A stretch of DNA of 64,000 bases from Tanypteryx hageni (GCA_028673005.1 CM054117.1:50358870-50422869), one strand, 5' to 3'; counted from the first letter of the stretch, positions 1 to 11,952 are shown. A program made the numbers and translations. The notes: generated by a model from the letters alone, not told the origin.

Positions 1-2327
1 TTAAAAATATTACAGGCATGGAGAAAGGCATGAGGTGACCACATGGCCATTTTTCTTTTAGCGATGAATAAAAAAGTTTTTCCCTGTTCTTATTCGCTGG
101 CAGGTTCTTTGTCATCCTGGCTATGCATTATGCTAAATGCTCTCTGACCCGAAAGAATACGACAGCACGGTTGATTCAAACGTTATAAACGCTTTTATTT
201 ATACCGTGCTGTGCATAAAGTGATTTTGAACAAGCTTACACGGTGTAAATTTTCGAAGAACAAATATTTCAGGAACTTCCATTTTTTCTTTGCTTTTTTA
301 TTGAGGTAATGAGCATTTTTACTTTCTCCATATACGAGGTATAGAGAAAGTATTTTTTTCATGAATAAAATCGAATTCGAGATTGCAACGGAAATACATG
401 TTTTAAGGTCCTCTGAACACGTTTTGACTATTTTCTCGATGATGTCGGTGTGTCTGTCTGTATGTGACAGATTTTTGTGTGCGCTCTAACTCAAAAACTA
501 TTAATAAGTTCAACGCAAAATTTTACATTTAACATTTTTATAAAAGTTAGAAGATCTGATTAGTTTTTGGTAAAAATCGGTCGACCGGAAGTGGGTGTTT
601 ATTCTTGTCACATCCGTTATTTTGAAATATTTGCTTTAATATTTGATAAATGTAAAAATGTATTGGAATAAAGGTTGTAGGAAATTTCATTTTCTACAAC
701 CTTTGTTTGATAAATTTTTCCATATAATGCATTGTTTACGCCACCTACCGAAGACTATTGTTAACAATTGACTCTTAGTTACGTCTTAGTAACGCTTCTT
801 TTTCTTTTCTTAATTGTCAACCGGAAGTAAATATTGACAAGGAACTCAGAGCTAACAACATGTAATTTGCCATATAAATATGGATAAAGTCATGTGGTGC
901 CCACATCAGTTTATTTTTCTTGTTTTTGGTTTATTTGTGAGCATATGTGGCCGTGTGCAGCGTAAATATTACGTGGTTGCATAAATTTCAAGATAATATC
1001 GTTGATATATCTCACTTTTGGTAATTAGCGAACAAATGCAAGTTGTGGACGACTAATCGCGGAGTTATGCATGACGTAAGTCTCTTTTTGAATGCAAAGT
1101 ATGTCTTTTTTCCAATTATGCAAATCACTCTGTGGCCTTAAAATTTTCATTACTCTTTTCTTGGCGTCGGATTATGACATGAAGTAAAACTTTACGATGA
1201 GTTTCCGCGCATACGTGTTTGGGAATGGCTTTTCTTTAAATCCCGAAATACCGTCACGTTCTCGTCTTAGTAATTTAGTCATGCGCTGTAATTAATCACC
1301 TAGGTATTATCTTAACGTTTTAGCCTTTATTGTCCGCGTACATGCTAATTTGATATTTGATATCTCTTCATAAATTTTACTACTATCTCACGAAACGGGA
1401 TCTGCAAATCTTGCAGGCTTGCTTATACGCCGCAAAAGTTTACTTTGGAGTTAAATACGCAAGGTTTAACAAGTTAAAATTAGTGCTTTCTTTATTTTTT
1501 ATCGCCTATCGATAAAGTCGCGTGTTTATGTTTTGCCTCTCAACGTAAGCTATTTTAGGCAATTTCTTCTAAAATGGCGAGGTTAGAGTTCAGTTTCGAA
1601 GTAAGATGGCCTAACTCAAAGTTAAGCAAATTTTAGCCGTAAAAAGAATTAAAATAACGCAGCTTGCGTTTATCTTGAAATCCAATTCTTTCGCATCTCG
1701 CTAAAATTCCATTCAAACTTCTTAATTGAATCCGAAGCCTCAAGAATACGTCGCACTCAATCAAATTCGACTTTTAATTACAACTCTGCCGAGATAAAAC
1801 GTTTTAATTCCGGAGTTTTAAAACTCTTTCTTCCCTCTTTTTTTTTCTTTTCGCCGAATGAGAGATGAAGCTAATCAAACGAGGGCACTTCGGAGTGCCA
1901 TCTAATGAGCCTACCTCTTATGTCACCTGATACCAATCTCTGGGAAAGCTCCCGCTGTTTCGCCTTTTGCCGTTTTGACGTCCAGATATTTCATCCAACC
2001 CTTTCCGTCCAATTAGGAAAAGGCGTCGGTTATTCTCTCTTTCTCCCTCCAACTCTCCCTCTCTCTCTCTCTCCTTGAAATTTTTCTCGTCTTCTTTTCG
2101 ATCAAAGATTTTTTTTTTCAAGGAAAGAGGAATCTATTTACAGCGTTTTAATTACGCGTTTTGTTGCGTCGTTTTGGTTTTGTTCCATTCCGAATTACTT
2201 TCTCTCCGAGCGCATCATTTCGCCGATATTTTGTTTTCTTTTTCGGGAATGGCTATCCGTAAATTAGGGTCGTGTTTACTTAGGAACACGAAGATAAAAA
2301 TTGCGTCTATTTTATGGAAGTCGAAGC

Positions 2328-2329
<2 letters not shown>
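1..2329. other. AT-rich DNA without a recognisable gene
   Basis: No open frame here resembles a known protein. Two small structures stand out. Near 318-350 there is an imperfect palindrome (ACTTTCTC ... GAGAAAGT), followed at about 440-500 by a GTCTGTCTGTATGTGAC phrase of the type often seen in transposon untranslated ends, so 300-800 may be an old repeat. At 670-704 a 15-bp stem with one mismatch (AAAGGTTGTAG ... CTACAACCTTT) encloses a short loop. The short frames at 1918-2121 and 2075-2476 overlap a CT-rich patch and a (TA)n tract and look like chance. Confidence 0.4.

Positions 2330-2386
<57 letters not shown>
2330..2386. repeat. (TA)n microsatellite
   Basis: An essentially pure TA run of about 57 bp. 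A MITE-like sequence begins immediately at its right end, and TG/TA repeats resume beyond that MITE at 2561-2582, so the MITE appears to have landed inside or at the edge of the microsatellite. Confidence 0.95.
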
Positions 2387-2390
<4 letters not shown>

Positions 2391-2562
2391 GCCGTCTGAA
2401 GGGGGGGAGTGGGTGGACAGTCGCTCAGGGCCCCACGCCTGTGAGGGCCCTGCGAATCTTAGAGACGGCTCTGTAATTAAATGAGAAATTTGATTTGTAT
2501 AAATAGGGGACCCCGCGGCAACCCTCTCGCCCGGGGCCTCGCTGGTCATAGAGACGGCTCTG
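2387..2562. mobile_element. hAT-like MITE with a duplicated end
   Basis: The left end reads CAGAGCCGTCTGAAG and the right end reads AGAGACGGCTCTG, which are inverted copies of each other. The same right-end sequence also occurs internally, ending at 2473, so the element is either two MITEs sharing a left end or one copy carrying a second right end. The interior is GC-rich (GGGCCC, CCCGGGGCC) compared with the flanks. CAG/CTG-ended inverted repeats of this kind are usual for non-autonomous hAT elements. There is no coding capacity. A target duplication cannot be judged because both flanks are TA/TG repeats. Confidence 0.65.
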
Positions 2563-2582
2563 TGTGTGTGTATATATATATA

Positions 2583-5500
2583 ATACTCCGCACCTTTCCG
2601 GCCGAAGAAACATCGCTCCCATTGAGAAATCGTCCTTTCCCTTTTCCTTAAAGATCTTCCACCCAGTGTTGCGAAATTATTGGACCTCAGCCGGTGAAAG
2701 GATTCGATACGTTCACGTCGAATGGCGGTTCCCGTCTCCTCACGTAAATCCGCATCTTTTTTTCTCGTGTCCAATTATGGCTACATTTCGCTTTATCTCT
2801 TGTCTCGAGGACGAGCCAAAGACATTTCCTTCATGTTTCCAACTATATTCTCTCCTGAGCGGCCATTTTCGTTTTATCAGAATTTATGGTTAGGAATCTG
2901 TAATTTTCTCGCTCACGTTTCTTTCGACTGAAGGTCTCTTTTCGTCGCCGTAAATTATACGTCAGTCTTTTGTTTTACCACATCTAACAATAATAAAAGG
3001 CTAGTTCTGTCCCCTTGTGGCTCCCTCTGTCACGCTATAAAAATGCGAATAACTCGATAATGGAACAAGATTCATTTTTTATATTTGGCAGGAATGATCA
3101 ATTCACCTATTTTAAGATGATGAAGAAAATTATTCTCGAAAAAAGTCCTAGGTTCGACTCCAAGGTAGGCATTTTCATTTTCCATATGATGACCCGTAAA
3201 AATCGACTTTTTGACTTGCAGTCTTTTATTCTTTTTGAGATCTAAATTAGAAAGAATTCACCTATGATCTTCGAATCTAGCCTATTTTAAATAAAAAACT
3301 ATGAAGTTTCTTATTCCGTTAATCTTTTCTCGCCTATAGTTCGAATTTTCTCGTGTTAAACGTTTGTTTCACATATTTTGGGGAAATCTTGGCATTTAAT
3401 TGGGATGTTGCCTTGCCAACCAATTACATTGTTAAACCTCGAAATCCAATTGTTATTTCAATCCTTATAGGTGAAAGCGTGCTTTGAATGCTCTTACAAT
3501 TAGTACGAGGGAGAAGGTGAGAGAAATTCTTTTCATAGCAACCAATGTAAACAACATTCGTTGCGTTATTTACGAGAAGGAGTACATTTGAATTTAGAAT
3601 ATTAATCATTCGCATATTAAAATTAGGTAATTAGAATCATCGTAGGAGTTCGAAACTTGAAACAACGAACGCCTAAAAGAACGAAAGTTTGTTTTCTTGC
3701 TCAGGTTTTAACCGTAGATTATTTTAGAGAATTTCTATTTAACAAAACGCATTACGTGATTTATTGAGCAAGATGGGGCTTCACACCCGATGCATTCAAC
3801 GAATATAAAGCATGCTTTCAGGCTAACACGAAATTCTTATTATTAATCAATTTTGGAGGCTATTATTGTCGTGTTGGATTTTTTTATCGTATGCACATGC
3901 GATATTGAATTGATGGAATTAACGCTGGATCTGTTCAATCATTTTATGTTCAGGCAAACAGTCTAAGCTCTGTTGGTGTATGAATTTTATGGAGATTTTG
4001 TTCATTTGCGTAAATTTAGTTCCTAATATTGCTTTTAAAAATATTTGAACTGTCAGAATATCTGATCAAAGATGTTTTATATATGTTTGATAATTGATGA
4101 AAACCAGGAAATTTTCCACCTGCTTTTATAACCAATCGTTAAGCAAACAACTCAAAAATAGGTTCATTATCTGGAATGGTTGATTGGCGCTTGGTAATCT
4201 CTCCGTTTATGTTCTTTTAAGTACGTTTATTATTAATTGGTGTAGAATTAAATTGCCAGCAAATATTGTAAGTAATAAATTATCAGTGGGAAATATAATT
4301 AAATATCATCATTATAACATGTAATAGCATTCATTAGGTCGCAAAAATAGATTTCCTCTGTCGAAAAATAATTTATATTTGCTTAAAATAAACGTTGCCA
4401 GATTGATACCAATCAAGTTGGGACAATCAGGTAATATGTGTTCTACAAATACAGGTATTATCATGTCCCAGTTGATTTTCATTTTATACGAGAATTTACA
4501 GTGGCATCATTGGTCCAAATGTGAGCATCAGTTGGAATATTCTTCTTGAAATAACGTAAAAATTGCGCATTTATTGTTTAAATTCGTTTTATGTCACAGA
4601 ATTGACCCAGATTATTCGGAGCGCGTCCTTAATGCCTTCCATCTTCGTAATATATACATAGTATACACAGTGTACTTATCGCGAAACTATAAATTGGACC
4701 TAATTGCACTCGGGGTTAAATAACAGCGCAGCGGGTTGATATTTAAACAATAAAAAACAAAATGCAAATAATTTCAACGTAAAGCATTGTTATCCGGTCG
4801 CTGTATCCAAATTGGTACGCCTCGCCGAATTTGATAGCTTTCGCGAGGGACTGAACAGTAAGTAAAATAAAGTACTTTTTCGGGACGAACAAAACGGAAC
4901 GTGAGGAAATCCGTTTTTAAATATCGCCTACTCTGTTTATATCTGTCCTCGTTTCCACGGAAAATGGAGATGGAGGGAGGGGAAACTCCCGAGGGAGAAT
5001 TAATAGGGAGCGCGCGGGAGTCGTTCTTCAGATTTTTTTTTGCGGTTCCGAAAAAACATGTCTGATTTGCGTATTTCGCCGAAGCTCTCGACAGCCGTCG
5101 ATTAAAATGCAAACGAAGGGCGTGGGAACGAAAAAAAGGCCAAAAAAAACGTAGCGCGACCGAATGGCTATGTTTGTCTGTATGTTTCTCCCTCTCCGCA
5201 ATACGGACCAATTATGCAGGCGGCATTGTTTTCTCGCGTGCTCGTGATCGCATGCAGACACGCGCGCCAGCGATAAACTCTCTCCGTATACACGCCATGT
5301 TTCGTAACATCCGATCCGTTTTGATTTCATATCTCGTCGCCCTAGATTTCGCAGCGATACGTAAACGAGTTCTCTCGATTATTTTTTTTTTCGGTGCGAG
5401 AGGATGCAACGTGCAACGCCTGCGATGACCTCCGTCGCTTCGTTGTTGTATTGGGAATCGGGTTTTTCCCTCTCTCTCGAAAGTAAGCCGTCGAAATCAT

Positions 5501-5958
5501 TTAGGTGTCGATATGTGTTAATTTTTATTCATCCAACGGTCTTATTTTTCCAGGGTTAGTTTCTTTCACTTGGTCGTCATGTTTTCCATTGTTGGTCAAA
5601 TACCTGAAAATTTCGTCTCTTAGTTTACGACATTTATTGAACGAATATAAAAGTTGCCTCTTATTGCCGCGTCGGTCGGTAATTCTTATGCATCGCAAAT
5701 TACAGCGATGAAGCATGACTTTCGTTAGCCGTTGGCTTTTCTTCCGGGAATACTCGTTTATTTACGGAAAAAAATGAAAACTGTGCACTCGTGTCTTATT
5801 AATGGCCATAATCGGCAACGGTATTTTTTCCCTTGCTTCAAATTGGCTTTCATGTGCGCTGGCAAAGAATTTGTAGCAACGTGTGTGTGTCTTGAAAATT
5901 GTAGTACGAATTTGCGTCTCCTTTTAGGAAAGCTTTGTATAATGGAAATTATATAATT
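2583..5958. other. No gene recognised
   Basis: AT-rich unique-looking DNA. The longest frames (a 145-codon minus frame at 4774-5211 and overlapping frames around 5028-5428) lie in a somewhat GC-richer patch at about 4780-5470, but their translations match no family I recognise and several frames overlap on both strands, which argues against a real exon. No tRNA, repeat or inverted structure was noticed. Confidence 0.4.
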
Positions 5959-6745
5959 ACTAGCGGAATTACCCGTTGAACATCAACGGGACTTTGTAGT
6001 GTGTTAAAAATATAACTTCTGAGGTGTGTGTGTAAAAACTTATATATATAGTAAATGCAATTGTTTGATTAATTAATAAATTCCTGACAATCATTTGAAT
6101 TCTCCCAGAAAATGAAGCTCTTGAAATTTATTACATTCTTTCATCAATATACGACTTGATTTGCCACTCTTTGGCTCCGTTATTATTCCTATTCGTATGT
6201 TTACTGAATAATAATATTCTTAAATTATTAACGTTGCAATCTATTAAATTTGACATTGCGCGAAGCGAATAACGTAATTCTATCGTCTATTTGAAGGCTT
6301 AATAGACGCTAATTTATCGGAGGCAACAATGAGGTTCGCCTTGGCAACACCCGGAAAGAGTACGAAAAAGCCATAAAACTTCGAAAATAAATGCGTGTTT
6401 CTGACAAATTCTTCCGTGTAACATCTAAGCATCGCAAGAAAAGGTATTTTATAGTTATAGCCCTCGAATAAAACAAAAATGGAGAAATTCGATCAATATT
6501 AACATATTTTAATGAATGAAGGAAATAAACCTTGCACCTTGAAAAATCGAAAATCCCGTGTAATCTTATGGGAAAATATAATTCTCTCCCGAAGTCGAAC
6601 CCGGGACTTTTTCCGGAATGTTTGATTTTTCTAGAGACCACCTCATGGGGGTTTAACGATCGTGAAAGTTTCAGCTCTTAATTCCATTGAGAAATGTCCA
6701 AAAATACCGGGACAGACAGACACTTGGGAATTATTATATAAGGAT
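5959..6745 (+). repeat. Interspersed repeat family C, copy 1
   Basis: The repeat starts with ACTAGCGGAATTACCCG, which contains a small stem (CCCGTTG ... CAACGGG at 5972-5990), and ends with a run of CAGACAGACA followed by TTATTATATAAGGAT at about 6745. Blocks at 6253-6340 and 6410-6690 recur in the same orientation and order at 29655-29945: the phrase GCTTAATAGACGCTAATT, the TTATGGGAAAATATAATT block and the GGGACTTTTTCCGG block. The starting phrase and 3' end resemble arthropod RTE-type retroelement debris, but no reverse transcriptase is present, so the class stays open. Confidence 0.7.
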
Positions 6746-8967
6746 AATCATTCCATCGGCACTTCTATTCGCTCATTCTATAGGATGTCCCTAAAGTCGC
6801 TTTACTCACAGGTGTTAAAGTAGTCTAACGAAAAGAAAACGATTCGTTATACTAACTGTCGTATTTGTCATATTTATAGTTATATTTGCGGTCCTTAAAA
6901 TTATGAATATGAACATCGTTCACTCGCTTTGCTCCTGGGTGTTGCGAGCTGAAAATGTGATTTGGTGTGTTGCTTTGATTATTGTTTTTTTGAGGGTAAA
7001 CATGGGTTTCTAAAGTTCCTTTGCAACGGAGGAGTGTTAATAATGAGCTTTTGGGTACATGGTCTCATACAACTAAAGATGAACTATGGAAACTTTTAAT
7101 GACATCCTTGATTTTTAGAAATAATCGCGATGGCTAAATAAATCAAAAGTATAACAGTAAATATTACATATGACAATAAATTAAACGTTTGTTTTATTTA
7201 TCTTACCTGGAAGTAAATGATTTTTAAATTCACAATTTTTATTATAGTATGTTGGGGTTTTGACGTTGAATGCTGTCCTCTCATTTACATTAAAGTCATT
7301 AAGCTATCATTCTGGTATCTCTGCAGAAATTACGTTTTCACCAATAAATTCACGTGCCTGAAATAGTACATTTTAAAGTTATGACAATATAACCAGTTTA
7401 GGGTTGATCAGGCGAAAAAGGCCGAACGCTGTTCACAAAGCTCGGAGACATTTTTTTCTAAATGTAATCTTTCTGGAAGCAAATATTTTAAAAGAGCTGC
7501 AATATTTATTTTGACAGTGACAGGTTCCTGACGAATCCTTTTGTCCCATTCCATTTTAACGCGTTGTTTGGCTTTTATGTCCTCGGGAAATAGTCATCGT
7601 ACTCCTCGTATCGCAGTCACTCGGATTCATTTCGGTAATAATTGAATCTTTTTTCCGTCGCTCCGGTTACAGACGTAACAATGAAAATTTTCTCTCGGCT
7701 GCGAAAGCTGTTGTCGGCTCGCGTGGCGTTGTTTGACAATTGAATGCCAATGAATGCAAGTCATCGCCGGAAGCTGTTTGCGATGCGATTTTGTTTCATT
7801 TCGCGGCTTCGCTCCTCGGATTCCGTTGCGTGCCCGAATCCTCCGTTTCCATTCGCCGGGAAAACGCTATTCATTTATTCCCTTGGCGGACGATCTATGA
7901 ATAGACTGCTTTTTTTATTACGAGCGAAATACGAGCAAATATGGGATGGGTCTTTATGGTGGAAATTCGATGGAGTCAATTTTGGCGGTTCAGTGCCTCA
8001 AGCCATGGAATCCGTCGATGTTATTTTGAATCAGGATTAATACCGTTTACAAAAAAGGAATAATTTTGATCGCAAGAACTTTTTCATGTCTTGCCCATAC
8101 CGTAAATTTCATTGGTTATATCATTGTTAGGCCAGCTTGTCGTTAGCGGGGTGCGTTATGATGGCACTGGACGATTTATTGGTGAATTTTTGGACGTATG
8201 CCTTATTTAATATACTTTATAACAAGAAGTTGTATAAGGGGATCAATTTTAATTATCCTTTCAGACACCAAGTCTACTTTTATTGACACTTAGTTGCAAC
8301 ATTTTAATGACTGAGGCATATTGTAAGCAGATAGAAAATATCTGGAAAATGTTTTGCAAAAAAATTACTGAAGCGTTAAAAATAAAGTCGCATTAAGTAA
8401 ACATCCCCCCAATAAAATTTATGACTGAAAGGATTGAAACTATAAAATCAATTTTCTAGTGAATCGTCATTTGTAAAAATATAGAGGAATAGAATAGCTC
8501 CATGTCTGCGCGATATGGCTCATTTTAAAATGATTTCCATTCTAGGTTATATCTTATACAGATACGAGATTTCCTCAGATACTAAGAAAACGGTTTGCGC
8601 GCATACAGACGTCAGACTACAGGCGGACAGTATAAAAAAAATCCATCTCAGGTTCACCTAAAACGTGCAAAGATTCATCAAAATTTCCGAGTCGAATTTG
8701 GAGGCTATGTATATACATACTTTGTATACCAGAAAATAAAAATTGCCGTCTACATGCGATCTGCAAAAAAATTCTTCTCCGCGGTGTTACGCCAACGACA
8801 GAAAATCGCAAAAATATATATCCCTCGTTGAAAATAGACTCGAGAGGGTTACAAAACGAGTGAGGGGAGAATTGCAGAGCAAATTACGCAAGGCTCTTTT
8901 TTTCGATTGCTCCCCAGCAGTTGATTTTTGATCCACCAAATTTTTATTGTCTATTTATTATACGGGC
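6746..8967. other. No gene recognised
   Basis: Mixed AT-rich sequence. A 98-codon plus frame at 7744-8040 lies in a locally GC-richer patch (about 7540-8010), but its translation shows no domain, signal peptide or repeat that I recognise. Nothing else stands out. Confidence 0.35.
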
Positions 8968-9257
8968 CAGGGGGTGGCCAAACCGCGGCTCGCGATCCAC
9001 ATGCGGCTCTTTTAACTTAGTATGCGACTCTTTTAAATTTTCATTCAGAGTAGTATCAGCGCTTTTTCTGCAGAACACAATGACGTAGTGTGACTTGAGA
9101 CGTTTTGCCGATGTCTAATGGATATGCACTATATCTGAATTGCTTCAGATACAGGTTTTTTTACTATTAATAAATTTATGAGCACAGACATGCGGCTCTC
9201 CAGCTTCTAAAGATGATCGTATGCGGCTCCGAGGGTAAGCATGTTTGGCCACACCTG
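8968..9257. mobile_element. hAT MITE (290 bp)
   Basis: The ends are inverted copies: CAGGGGGTGGCCAAAC on the left and GTTTGGCCACACCTG on the right. The interior has paired ATGCGGCTC phrases near each end. The candidate 8-bp target duplication, ATACGGGC versus ATATAGTC, matches at five positions, consistent with an old insertion. There is no coding capacity. CAGGGGTGG-type termini are standard for hAT-derived MITEs; three others of this style lie at 16599, 21941 and 55363. Confidence 0.75.
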
Positions 9258-9529
9258 ATATAGTCCAACATATTATGGAGATATGGCTTCTAAAAGTTGC
9301 TGGATTTCGGAGATATTGTCCGTACAGACGGATAGAAATACCGAGTATATGAGCGATTTTTTTGTTGATAAAAACGGCTAAAAATACCTACCTCAAGTAT
9401 GTCGCGGTTGCTACGTTTGTCAACTTGACGTCGCAAATATCAAAATCGCCCAATGCGTGCCCCTCTCTCACGTTTGCCTCTTTTCCTACTCCTCCTACAT
9501 CGCCTCCACCCGCAAAACGCTCCTTTTCA

Positions 9530-9712
9530 TTCTACATCTTTTTTTCTCCCTCGCCCTCTCAATTCCTTTCAAGGTGGTTGAATCTGAGTGGAACGGCTTT
9601 TCGAAAGGCCAGAAAATTTTCTCCTCCACTTTTTTCCCTTTCCCAGGAGTTCTCTCATCTCCCTCCTCTCTCTCTCTCTCTGTCTCTCTCATCCACCGTT
9701 TCATTGCGTCTT
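9530..9712. repeat. Pyrimidine-rich tract
   Basis: CT-dominated sequence ending in (TC)n at about 9664-9692. Several short plus and minus frames cross it; they encode only Ser/Leu/Pro-rich or Arg/Glu-rich low-complexity peptides and are not genes. Confidence 0.8.
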
Positions 9713-9802
9713 TGATAGCACACGGAAGGATTTTTCCTCGGAATATGTTTTTATGCTAGTAGAATGGTAGAATAAATGTGATTTTTTTTAATCCTTTAAG
9801 GA

Positions 9803-9917
9803 GGAAAGGGCATAAGAAGTTCTTCAGGTAAATCATTCCAGTCCAATGCTGTTCATTTTTCAATAGAACAGCATTGGACTGGAATGATTTACCTGAATAA
9901 CTTCTTATGCCCTTTCC
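9803..9917. repeat. Long near-perfect hairpin (52-bp arms)
   Basis: Arms at 9803-9854 and 9866-9917 are inverted copies with one mismatch in 52 positions, separated by an 11-bp loop (ATTTTTCAATA). The right arm lies in a LINE C-terminal reading frame, so the structure is an inverted duplication of retroelement sequence and not a terminator or protein-binding site. The near identity of the arms implies a recent origin or a repair-driven (template-switch) event. If transcribed it would form a 50-bp duplex. Confidence 0.95.
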
Positions 9918-9969
9918 TAAAAACGAGAAAGCATTTAAAAGTAAAATTGTCAAAAACTTTAGTATTTAA
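9868..9969 (+). pseudogene. LINE reverse transcriptase C-terminal fragment
   Basis: About 33 codons ending at TAA 9967-9969, with one in-frame stop after the motif LDWNDLPE. The pattern TALDWNDLPE followed by PFPKNEKAFKSKI is the usual tail of non-LTR retrotransposon reverse transcriptases of the Jockey/CR1 type, where a WNxLPxx motif is followed by a short Lys-rich FKxKL segment. Nothing upstream of the motif is preserved, because the sequence enters the hairpin loop there. The left hairpin arm carries the same motif on the minus strand. The assignment rests on a short motif and is moderately secure. Confidence 0.55.
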
Positions 9970-10089
9970 TATTTAATATGAGTATTTGTAGGTTAGTAAT
10001 TTTTCTTTTTTATAGGACTTGCTCCACCAATTGTGAAAATATCATCAACTTATCTAAACCAAATTTCTGGAAAATAATGGAATTTATCT

Positions 10090-11106
10090 TTGCAAGTCTT
10101 TTCAAAATGTAACATAAATATGTTGGCTAAAAGAGGGGACATAGGGAAAGGGAAACACACAGTTTTTGATTTAAAAAAACAAAAAGTAGAAGACTTTGTG
10201 GATCAATTAAACAATATATATCCATCCATAAAATTCACTTTTGAACTTCAGGAGAACAATACATTACCTATTCTGGATTTACTAATCATCAATAACCAAC
10301 AACAAATATAGTTTGATATTTTCAGGAAACCAACACACACTGACAATTATATTCCAAATAACTCCTTCCATCCTATGAATCAAAAAACAGCTGTTTTCCA
10401 ATTCTTAACACACAAATTGTGCAACATCCCTCTCAACAAAGATAGATATGTTAAAGAACTCAAACATATAAAAAAACTGCAAAGAAACTTGGTTTCGATC
10501 ACAATTTAATCAATAAATTAATAAGAAGACACAATCTTAAAAAAACGTTGTCCAACTCTACCACTTTCAAACTTGACAATAATAAGCCAACAAATATATA
10601 AAACTACCGTATTTTCCCATATTAAACAGGGGCTTGAATAAAATTTTCAAACATAAGAATTGCACAATAACATACACGAACCCACATAGTTTGAAAAACC
10701 TACTGGACAGCATCAAAGACAAAACGGAAAATCTGAACAAATCCGGAATTTATAAAATACAATGTTCACATTGCAATTTAATGCACATAGGACAAACCAG
10801 ACGAAAACTAATAACACGATTCAAAGAACACTTAGCTCATTACAAAACAATCGTTTTGAGAAATCAAGTGTAGCCACTCATATCCTTGAAACTGGACACA
10901 GTATACACCTGGAGGATTTAACTTTGTTAACTTCAGCCAACCATTCACTCAACTCTTTAGAAAATCTTCATATCTACAAAAACAGAAACAAACTCATGAA
11001 TACAGATACTGATTTTAACAAAACTTTATATAAATTGACCGAACTCAACAACATTGACGCACAAAATTCTTTTCGATCCTCAAATGTTTTTCGGTCTTCG
11101 TTATAA
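10090..11106 (+). pseudogene. Penelope-like element, RT thumb plus GIY-YIG (broken)
   Basis: Three overlapping frames read in order as the C-terminal half of a Penelope-like retroelement protein. The segment at 10168-10311 contains FVDQLNNIYPSIKF and LPILDLLI, matching the end of the reverse transcriptase. After the stop at 10309-10311 the same frame continues with FRKPTHTDNYIPNNSFHP, the conserved connector. A shift near 10472 leads to a GIY-YIG nuclease at 10634-10860, with SGIYKIQC, an HIGQT variant of YIGQT, and RFKEHL. A shift near 10850 leads to SSVATHILETGHSI, the end of the nuclease region. The reverse transcriptase palm and fingers are absent. At least one stop and two or more frameshifts make it non-functional. 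It lies just downstream of the LINE hairpin and just upstream of a structured end. Confidence 0.88.
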
Positions 11107-11151
11107 CCTTTTCCTCTAATTTCGCTGTTCACTGCCAAGGCAGGTTCTCCC

Positions 11152-11239
11152 CTGAAGATGCCCACTTAGTGGGTGAAATGCATAGGAACTATCCTATAAT
11201 TTTTTGGCTGAAGGAGTTTTTCACCACCATAGTAGGGTT
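11152..11239 (+). other. Hammerhead-like motif at the Penelope 3' end
   Basis: CTGAAGA (11152-11158) fits the hammerhead ribozyme core CUGANGA. It is followed by a CCCAC/GTGGG stem with loop TTA (11161-11173) and then GAAA at 11175-11178, the second core box. A further stem, ATAGG/CCTAT, follows. Hammerhead motifs are known in Penelope-like element ends. The stem II base next to the core is unpaired (T opposite T) and the cleavage box and stem I are not clear, so this is a candidate degenerate ribozyme and not a demonstrated one. Confidence 0.45.
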
Positions 11240-11380
11240 AGAATTTAATCACAATACTCCAAATAACTATCTAATGTCAAATTAGGGTAGACTTTTCTTA
11301 AATTCATGAAGAAGATTATTTACTTATTTTAAATTTTTGTAATTATATGGACAAATAACAAATGAAACATGTTGAAGTTT

Positions 11381-11674
11381 GTAGCTAAGCTGTTGTGACG
11401 AGAGTTCCTGTGACTTGAAGTCAAGAAGTTGTATATAGTGTATAGGAAATATTATCAAAAAAGGTTATATTTTTGTATTAAGTACATTCAATTTTTATTA
11501 TGTAATTTGGATATTATGTATTGAGTGGTACCTAAGCTGTTGTGACGAGAGTTCCTGTGACTTGAAGTTAGGAAGTAGTACATAGTGTATAGGTAATAGT
11601 ATTAAACAGGTTATATTTTTGTATCAAGTAAACCCAATTTTTATTATATAATTTGGGTATTATGCATTGAGTTG
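11381..11674 (+). repeat. 147-bp direct tandem duplication
   Basis: Two head-to-tail copies, starting at 11381 and 11528, share CTAAGCTGTTGTGACGAGAG and the rest of the unit with a modest number of differences. The array sits about 150 bp beyond the Penelope-like hammerhead-like motif and may be the element's untranslated end or pseudo-LTR, or simply flanking DNA. No coding potential. Confidence 0.85.
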
Positions 11675-11952
11675 TTATGGGGACCCGCTGCCACCGGGAC
11701 CTGCTCCCAATTGTAGCGTTTATATGAATAATAATAATAATTCTATATTATATTTTTCGTTTTCTTATGCTCAAAGGATTGTGTATTTTTTATTTAAATT
11801 TACTTTTAGTTGCGTCCATTGGTGAAAACTCTGCCTTAATGGCACTATGCATGTATATGTGTTTATATATTTTGATATGAAATACTTGTTAAGCTACGAA
11901 AAGTGGCCATGGAGAAGAATGTTTAATAGAAAATGACAGAATGTATGAGAAT

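Noticed and set aside
4774..5430. Cluster of overlapping frames on both strands
   Set aside because: Mutual overlap and lack of motifs suggest a locally stop-poor GC-rich patch.
7744..8040. 98-codon frame in GC-richer DNA
   Set aside because: No recognisable domain; the length is compatible with chance in this composition.
9803..9917. microRNA precursor
   Set aside because: Arms are too perfect and long, and the right arm lies in a LINE reading frame; an inverted retroelement duplication is the simpler reading.
11381..11674. CRISPR-like or long direct repeat array
   Set aside because: Only two adjacent copies with no spacers, and the genome is clearly eukaryotic.
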